DNA of 6,051 nt from the NCBI GenBank assembly GCA_027322375.1, contig DAHVRS010000325.1:1-6051 (forward strand), in the 5' to 3' direction. A model generated the notes under the pieces. That model saw only the letters and a program-made list of their open reading frames with translations. It was not told the origin of the DNA and did no database searches. Every line of letters begins with the position of its first letter. Positions within the stretch are counted from its first letter, which is position 1. The stretch comes from Brachybacterium sp. Its GTDB lineage: Bacteria > Actinomycetota > Actinomycetes > Actinomycetales > Dermabacteraceae. The position numbers and the translations under genes are program-made. Positions 1 through 3,576 of the stretch are shown here, one piece after another.

Positions 1-578
1 GGCTCGTCGAAGAGCAGGGCCTTGGGCTTCATGGCGAGCGCCCGCGCGATCGCGACGCGCTGCTGCTGCCCGCCGGACAGGGCTGTGGGCAGGGAGTTCG
101 CCTTGTCGGCGAGGCCCACGCGCTCCAGCAGCTCCATCGCCTGCGTGTCCGCCTCCGCCTTCGCGACGCCGCGCACCTTGCGCGGGCCCAGGGTCACGTT
201 GTCGATCGCCTTGAGGTGCGGGAAGAGGTTGAAGCTCTGGAACACCATGCCCACGTCCGCGCGCAGGCGGGTGAGATCCTTGCCCTCCTCGGGCAGGCGC
301 TCCCCGTCGATCGTGATCTCGCCGGCGGTGATCGTCTCCAGGCGGTTCAGGCAGCGGCACAGCGTGGACTTGCCGGAGCCGGAGGCGCCGATCAGGGCGA
401 CGACCTCACCGCGGTGGATGTCCAGGTCGATGTTCTTCAGGGCCTGGAAGTCGCCGAAGAACTTGTCCACGCCGCGCGCCGAGATGAGGGGCGCACCGAG
501 GGGCCTCTTCTTCCGGGCGGCACGGCCGCTGGCGGCCGGGGCGGCGTCGGTGCCGGACGGCGAGCTGATCTCGTTCAT
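1..578 (-). CDS. Polar amino acid ABC transporter ATP-binding protein (GlnQ/HisP type), 5' part only
   Basis: This is the cytoplasmic ATPase subunit of an importer that takes up polar amino acids such as glutamate, glutamine or histidine. Only the first 192 codons are present; the gene continues past the left edge, just after Walker B. Seen in the translation: Walker A GASGSGKST at residues 64-72, Q-loop VFQSFNLFPHL with Gln114, ABC signature LSGGQQQR at 167-174, and Walker B ALLFDE at 187-192. The spacing and the wording FNLFPHL...LSGGQQQRVAIARALAM are typical of the GlnQ/HisP/ArtP family. The first ~32 residues are an Ala/Ser-rich then basic extension (RAARKKR) beyond the usual family start. 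ATG at 578 is chosen because no other plausible start precedes the domain; there is no clear Shine-Dalgarno sequence, but a promoter lies directly upstream. The substrate cannot be decided because the permease and binding-protein genes are not in the window. Confidence 0.93.
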   Translation of the reverse strand, partial: MNEISSPSGTDAAPAASGRAARKKRPLGAPLISARGVDKFFGDFQALKNIDLDIHRGEVVALIGASGSGKSTLCRCLNRLETITAGEITIDGERLPEEGKDLTRLRADVGMVFQSFNLFPHLKAIDNVTLGPRKVRGVAKAEADTQAMELLERVGLADKANSLPTALSGGQQQRVAIARALAMKPKALLFDE

Positions 579-584
579 CCCACG

Positions 585-613
585 AGAATGTCCCCGACGC
601 CGACATCTGTCCA
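585..613 (-). promoter_or_regulatory. Candidate leaderless promoter of the ABC ATPase gene
   Basis: On the minus strand a -35-like TGGACA (608-613, five of six to TTGACA) is followed by exactly 17 bases and then CATTCT (585-590). CATTCT has the conserved A and T of a TANNNT -10 box but starts with C. The hexamer ends 6 bases before the ATG at 578, so transcription would begin at or next to the start codon. This agrees with the lack of a ribosome binding site. It is an inference from spacing. Confidence 0.5.
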
Positions 614-625
614 CATGGCAAGGGC

Positions 626-642
626 CCCGACCGCATGTCGGG
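626..642. repeat. Short inverted repeat upstream of the ABC gene promoter
   Basis: CCCGAC (626-631) and GTCGGG (637-642) form perfect 6-bp arms around CGCAT. The repeat sits 12 bases upstream of the proposed -35 box of the ABC gene, a plausible place for a regulator to bind. It could also be a small hairpin in the tail of the kinase transcript. Arms this short can occur by chance in GC-rich DNA. Confidence 0.3.
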
Positions 643-660
643 ATCCGTTCGTGACCGTAC

Positions 661-700
661 GTGGCGCAGCGTGGCGTGGGGTGGCGTGGGGTGGCCGGAG
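661..700. repeat. 10-bp tandem repeat, two exact and two degenerate units
   Basis: GTGGCGTGGG occurs twice back to back at 671-690. It is flanked in the same phase by GTGGCGCAGC (661-670) and GTGGCCGGAG (691-700), which keep the first four or five bases. The last unit overlaps the left arm of the kinase terminator. The period is close to one helical turn. No coding function is apparent. Confidence 0.6.
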
Positions 701-732
701 AGCGACGGGCGCGCCAACCACCCGCTCCGGCC
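693..732 (-). terminator. Probable terminator of the pyridoxal kinase gene
   Basis: GGCCGGAG (693-700) and CTCCGGCC (725-732) are perfect 8-bp arms. With a 2-base bulge the stem extends to 10 pairs (GGCCGG-AG-AGCG with CGCTCCGGCC), leaving an 18-base loop. It starts 12 bases after the kinase stop codon, the expected position. There is no U-run, which is common for terminators in high-GC actinobacteria. The loop is longer than ideal, so efficiency is uncertain. Confidence 0.55.
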
Positions 733-744
733 GCCCCGCCAGCC

Positions 745-1545
745 TCAGGCCTGGTACTTGCCCTGGTAGACGGAGGCGAAGGGCGTCGCACCCTCCTGGC
801 GGTTCTCGATCGCGCTGGTGACCACCGCCTTGGCGGTGCGGGCCGCCTCGAGCGGAGTCGCGCCCTTGGCGAGCTCGGCGGTGACCGCGGCGGCGAGGGT
901 GCAGCCGGCGCCGTTCACGCGCTCCTCGCCGATCTTCGGGCTGCGCAGCTCCACGACCTGCTCGCCGTCGTAGAACACGTCCACCGCGTCCTCGCCCTCG
1001 AGCATGACGCCGCCCTTCGCGAGCACGATCACGTCGAAGAGCTCGTGGATGCGCTTGGCGGCCTCGATGAGCTCCTCGACCGACTCGATCTTCTCCACCC
1101 CGGACAGGGCGATGGTCTCGAAGTGGTTGGGGGTGACGAAGGTGGCCCTCGGCAGGATCTGCGCCTTGAGCGCGTCGTCGGTGTCCTGGGCGAAGCCGCC
1201 GTCGGACCCCTTGCAGATCAGCACCGGGTCGAGGACCACGTTGGTGAAGGAGCGCTCGGCGAGCGCGGTGGCGACGGTGTCGATGGTCGCGGGGGTGCCG
1301 AGCATGCCGATCTTCACGGTGTCGATCTGGTGCACGGCGGTCGCGGCCTCGATCTGGTCGGCGATCACCTGCGGGTCGATCGGCACGAAGCGGTGTGCCC
1401 AGTTGTTCTTCGGGTCGAAGGAGGCGATGCATGTCAGGGCCGCGGCACCGAAGGTTCCGAGCTGGTGGAACGTCTTGATGTCGGTCTGCGCCCCGGCGCC
1501 TCCGGTGGTCTCGGAGCCGGCGATGGTGAGGGCGACGTGAGTCAT
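745..1545 (-). CDS. pdxK: Pyridoxal kinase / hydroxymethylpyrimidine kinase, dual-cysteine PdxK type
   Basis: A soluble ribokinase-fold enzyme of 266 residues that phosphorylates B6 vitamers (pyridoxal, pyridoxine, pyridoxamine) with ATP for PLP salvage; members may also phosphorylate the thiamin precursor HMP, and automatic annotation would often say thiD. Seen in the sequence: N-terminal LTIAGSETTGGAGAQTDIKT (residues 7-26), KIGMLG (78-83), DPVLICKG (106-113), TPNHFE (138-143) and the catalytic anion-hole motif NGAGCT (211-216). The stretch DPKNNWAHRFVPID (44-57) resembles B. subtilis PdxK as I recall it rather than E. coli ThiD. Cys111 in the lid region and Cys215 in GAGC match the two cysteines of the dual-cysteine pyridoxal kinases; ThiD generally lacks the first. 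ATG at 1545 is preferred over an upstream TTG because AGAAAGG sits 7 bases before it and the family N-terminus starts there. No thi or pdx genes are adjacent. Confidence 0.88.
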   Translation of the reverse strand: MTHVALTIAGSETTGGAGAQTDIKTFHQLGTFGAAALTCIASFDPKNNWAHRFVPIDPQVIADQIEAATAVHQIDTVKIGMLGTPATIDTVATALAERSFTNVVLDPVLICKGSDGGFAQDTDDALKAQILPRATFVTPNHFETIALSGVEKIESVEELIEAAKRIHELFDVIVLAKGGVMLEGEDAVDVFYDGEQVVELRSPKIGEERVNGAGCTLAAAVTAELAKGATPLEAARTAKAVVTSAIENRQEGATPFASVYQGKYQA

Positions 1546-1552
1546 GGGGAGG

Positions 1553-1559
1553 CCTTTCT
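1553..1559 (-). promoter_or_regulatory. Ribosome binding site of pdxK
   Basis: AGAAAGG on the minus strand lies 7 bases upstream of the ATG at 1545. It is fully complementary to the CCUUUCU tail of actinobacterial 16S rRNA, and it decides the start in favour of 1545 rather than the TTG at 1584. Confidence 0.75.
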
Positions 1560-1671
1560 GGCGATGCTCGATGGAGGACTGCAAGGGACCGCGTGGGGAC
1601 GCGCAGGCCCGCGGACAGGGGGCCGACGGGGCCGGACCGCGGTGAGGCGATCATGGCCGCACGGTCATGGC

Positions 1672-1793
1672 CGCGCGCTCCCAGGGCCCGGACCCAGGCG
1701 GTGGATCCCGGGGCCCGTCGCATCGGCCGGGTCGCGCGCTCCCAGGGCCGGGGACCGTGTGAGGTCCGCCTGGCCCGTCGCAGCGACCGACTG
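1672..1793. repeat. Imperfect ~61-bp tandem duplication in the pdxK/gtrA divergent intergenic region
   Basis: The 17-mer CGCGCGCTCCCAGGGCC occurs exactly at 1672-1688 and 1733-1749, offset 61. A second identical block, GGCCCGTCGCA, follows at 1712-1722 and 1772-1782, offset 60. The two blocks in the same order and near-equal spacing suggest an old duplication with one indel and a diverged middle. The second copy ends just before the proposed gtrA -35 region. Inside it, GGACC (1752-1756) and GGTCC (1763-1767) form a small inverted repeat. In the rest of 1546-1825 I see only a 10-base repeat (TCATGGCCGC at 1651 and 1665) and no clear promoter for pdxK. Confidence 0.6.
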
Positions 1794-1818
1794 CCGATCC
1801 TAGTCCCTCCGGTACAGT
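1791..1818 (+). promoter_or_regulatory. Candidate leaderless promoter of the gtrA-family gene
   Basis: TACAGT (1813-1818) matches the TANNNT -10 consensus of actinobacteria and ends 7 bases before a GTG at 1826, so the transcript would start at the initiation codon. A weak -35-like CTGCCG (1791-1796) lies 16 bases upstream. No Shine-Dalgarno sequence precedes either GTG 1817 or GTG 1826. TACAGT overlaps GTG 1817, which argues against that earlier start. Confidence 0.45.
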
Positions 1819-1825
1819 GCCGGAC

Positions 1826-2347
1826 GTGCTGACGCCGGACCGAACCGCGCAGGAGACCGCTGCGCGCGCCCCCTCCCCCGGCGCTCCCGCACGCTCTGGA
1901 CTCCGCGCCCTGGCGGATGAGCATCTGGCGTCCACGATGAAGTTCCTGCTGGTCGGCGGGGTGGTGTTCCTGCTGGATGCCGCGATGTACAACGTGCTCG
2001 TGTTCTGGCATCCCTCCCACGGCTGGGGGCAGGGCCTGCTGCACGGCACCCCACTCACGGCGAAGCTGCTGACGATCGCGGCGGCCTCCTGTCTGACCTA
2101 TCTGGGGAACCGGCTGTGGACGTTCTCGGACCGGCCCCGGCCCGATACCCGCCGCTCGATCATGATGTTCCTGCTGATCAACCTCATCGCGACGGGGCTG
2201 CAGCTCTCGTGCCTGGGCTTCAGCCGCTACGTGCTGGGGCTCGACTCGGTGCTCGCGGACAACATCTCCGGCACCTTCATCGGGCAGATCGTCTCGACGT
2301 CCTTCCGGTACATCACCTACGGCCGGTTCGTCTTCCCCCGCCGCTGA
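1826..2347 (+). CDS. GtrA-family integral membrane protein
   Basis: A small four-helix inner-membrane protein of 173 residues. Family members are linked to translocation of lipid-linked sugars (for example bactoprenyl-glucose in O-antigen modification, or decaprenyl-phospho-arabinose in mycobacteria). Seen: a ~36-residue hydrophilic N-terminus, then hydrophobic segments at about residues 38-60 (MKFLLVGGVVFLLDAAMYNV), 77-95, 110-133 (MMFLLINLIATGLQL) and 143-165. The family landmarks are present: KFLLVGG at the start of helix 1, LGNRLWTF after helix 2 (93-100) and the C-terminal RYITYGRFVF (161-170). Start choice is uncertain. GTG 1826 fits a leaderless promoter, GTG 1817 is in frame but overlaps the -10 box, and ATG 1937 would leave almost nothing before helix 1. 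It is divergent from pdxK and separated from metF by 212 bases. No glycosyltransferase is nearby, so the specific substrate is unknown. Confidence 0.85.
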   Translation: MLTPDRTAQETAARAPSPGAPARSGLRALADEHLASTMKFLLVGGVVFLLDAAMYNVLVFWHPSHGWGQGLLHGTPLTAKLLTIAAASCLTYLGNRLWTFSDRPRPDTRRSIMMFLLINLIATGLQLSCLGFSRYVLGLDSVLADNISGTFIGQIVSTSFRYITYGRFVFPRR

Positions 2348-2407
2348 GCCCCCGCGCCCCTACCGTCGGCCCCGCCCGCCACGATCCCAGCGCGCTCCCG
2401 CCTCGCA
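2348..2407 (+). other. C-rich, G-poor stretch after gtrA, no hairpin terminator seen
   Basis: I find no convincing stem-loop directly after the gtrA stop. The RNA-like strand is rich in C and poor in G: 30 C against 12 G in 2351-2400 by hand count. Such composition is compatible with a Rho loading region, so termination here may be Rho-dependent. This is inference from composition only. Confidence 0.25.
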
Positions 2408-2447
2408 CATGTCCTCGCGATGACGTGACGTGACGAACGCATGTCCT
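2408..2447. promoter_or_regulatory. Repeat cluster upstream of metF, possible operator
   Basis: Three exact tandem copies of TGACG (2421-2435) are bracketed by two direct copies of CATGTCCT (2408-2415 and 2440-2447). The cluster lies about 110-150 bases upstream of the proposed metF transcription start, a position more typical of an activator site or an upstream repressor site. No known MetJ, McbR (TAGAC-N6-GTCTA) or SahR-like site is recognisable in it. Confidence 0.35.
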
Positions 2448-2450
2448 ACT

Positions 2451-2497
2451 CGACGGGAACCCTGTCATCCGCGGGCGCATACGGCCACCCGCCGTCG
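2451..2497. repeat. Weak inverted repeat in the metF upstream region
   Basis: CGACGG (2451-2456) and CCGTCG (2492-2497) are complementary, with a 35-base interval between them. The stem is short and the interval long. If metF is leaderless as proposed, this element is not part of its mRNA and would matter only as DNA. Confidence 0.2.
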
Positions 2498-2546
2498 CGA
2501 AGAGCCATAGGCGCGCATCTTCCTTCCCCTGCCCGGCCGCGGTCCG

Positions 2547-2552
2547 TAGCTT
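2547..2552 (+). promoter_or_regulatory. -10 box of the metF-metE promoter, leaderless
   Basis: TAGCTT matches TANNNT and is followed by exactly 7 bases (TCCGGCC) before the ATG at 2560. The expected transcription start is therefore the A of the start codon. The bases before the ATG contain no purine-rich ribosome binding site. A -35 match is poor (TTCCCC or CTTCCC at 17-18 bases), which suggests an activator or a weak promoter. Confidence 0.55.
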
Positions 2553-2559
2553 TCCGGCC

Positions 2560-3576
2560 ATGTCCGCCACCACGACGCTGCCTGTGCTCGAGGCCGCCGC
2601 GCCCACGCGCCGCCGCCCCGCGCTGAGCTATGAGCTGTTCCCGGCCCGCTCGGACGTGTCCTTCGACCGTCTGCGCGAGACGATCGCGCAGCTCGAGGCC
2701 ACCGACCCCGATCACGTCTCCGTCACCAGCCGCGCCGGGCACGGCAACCTCGACCGGGTCCTCGAGCTCACCGACCATGTGCTCACCGAGACCCGGCTGC
2801 GCCCGCTGGTGCACCTCACCTCGATCGGCTCGACCCGCGCGCAGCTGGCCACGATCATCCACGCGCTGCTGGACCGCGGGGTCCGCGGACTGCTCGCCCT
2901 GCGCGGCGACCAGCCCGAGGGGCACCGGCTCGAGGACGACGAGATCCCCTTCGCCCGTCCGCTCGTGGAGCTGATCCGCCAGATCGAGCACGAGCGCAGC
3001 GCAGCGCTGGCCGGTGGGCGGGTCTCGATCGGCGTCGCCGCCTACCCGCACCTGCACCCGGAATCCCCCACCACCAGCCACGACACCGAGGTGCTGGTCG
3101 CGAAGCAGCGCGCCGGCGCGGACTTCGCGATCACCCAGGTCTTCTTCGGGGCCGACGCCTACTGCGGCCTGCTGCAGCGCTCCCGCACCGCCGGCGTGAC
3201 GCTCCCGATCATCCCCGGGCTCGTCCCTGCCACGAATCCGACGCGCCTCGCCCGCCTCGCCGCGCTCAGCGGGGTCGAACCTCCGCGCGAGCTGCTGCAC
3301 GCCCTGGAGACCGCGTCCAGCGATACCGACCGTCGGCGGATCGGGGTGCGGCACACCGTCGACCTCGCCGCGCGGGTGCTCGACGCGGGCGCGCCCGGGT
3401 TGCACCTGTTCACCTTCAACTCGCACGCCGACGCGCTCGACGTGCTGGACCACCTCGACCTGGACCGCTGGTCCACCCCTGCCCATTCCGCCACTGCTCA
3501 CTCCGCCACCCCACAGCACGCCCCGCCCCAGGCCACCCCCGCTCAGACCGCCCTCATTCAAGGAGATCTCCGATGA
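2560..3576 (+). CDS. metF: Methylenetetrahydrofolate reductase
   Basis: An FAD enzyme in the cytoplasm that reduces 5,10-methylene-tetrahydrofolate to 5-methyl-tetrahydrofolate, the methyl source for the MetE reaction encoded next. It has 338 residues; E. coli MetF has 296. Seen as a TIM-barrel MTHFR: SYELFPAR (23-30) with the catalytic-type Glu25, HLTSIGST (85-92), LALRGDQPEG (112-121) with Asp117, VAAYPHLHPES (159-169), ITQVFF with Gln193, IIPGLVPATN (217-226) and LHLFTFN (281-287). Two early motifs are unusual: FPAR for the common FPPR/K, and SVTSRAGHGN where most relatives have SVTYGA. After residue 304 there is an Ala/Pro/Thr/His-rich tail of ~34 residues not needed for the fold. ATG 2560 has no ribosome binding site but sits 7 bases after a -10 box. 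Its TGA overlaps the metE ATG, and its last codons carry the metE ribosome binding site. The family call is firm; tail function is unknown. Confidence 0.94.
   Translation: MSATTTLPVLEAAAPTRRRPALSYELFPARSDVSFDRLRETIAQLEATDPDHVSVTSRAGHGNLDRVLELTDHVLTETRLRPLVHLTSIGSTRAQLATIIHALLDRGVRGLLALRGDQPEGHRLEDDEIPFARPLVELIRQIEHERSAALAGGRVSIGVAAYPHLHPESPTTSHDTEVLVAKQRAGADFAITQVFFGADAYCGLLQRSRTAGVTLPIIPGLVPATNPTRLARLAALSGVEPPRELLHALETASSDTDRRRIGVRHTVDLAARVLDAGAPGLHLFTFNSHADALDVLDHLDLDRWSTPAHSATAHSATPQHAPPQATPAQTALIQGDLR
3560..3566 (+). promoter_or_regulatory. Ribosome binding site of metE, inside metF
   Basis: AAGGAGA lies within the last codons of metF, with 7 bases between the final G of AAGGAG and the metE ATG at 3573. 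It fixes the metE start at the ATGA overlap (3573-3576) and allows both independent and coupled initiation. Confidence 0.85.

Noticed and set aside
1546..1584. Extended pdxK start at TTG 1584
   Set aside because: The ATG at 1545 has a well-placed AGAAAGG and matches the family N-terminus. The extra 13 residues have no support.
661..1803. 380-codon plus-strand frame opposite pdxK
   Set aside because: Antisense to a conserved enzyme, compositionally biased, with no family motif.
575..2044. 489-codon minus-strand frame spanning pdxK and both flanking gaps
   Set aside because: It is a shifted frame over pdxK with Arg-rich, low-complexity translation, and it crosses the terminator and the divergent promoter region.
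2348..2559. SAM or cobalamin riboswitch in front of metF
   Set aside because: A GGGAACCCTGTC string at 2455-2466 briefly recalled the riboswitch core, but the B12 box and the SAM-I/SAM-IV helices and pseudoknot segments are not present, and the apparent transcription start is at the metF ATG.
2441..2626. 61-codon plus-strand frame just before and over the metF start
   Set aside because: No ribosome binding site, Arg/Pro-rich, and it overlaps the metF promoter and N-terminus in another frame. I see no sign of a leader peptide such as a Met or Cys run.
2446..3561. 371-codon minus-strand frame opposite metF
   Set aside because: Gly/Val/Arg-rich shadow of metF with no recognisable motifs.
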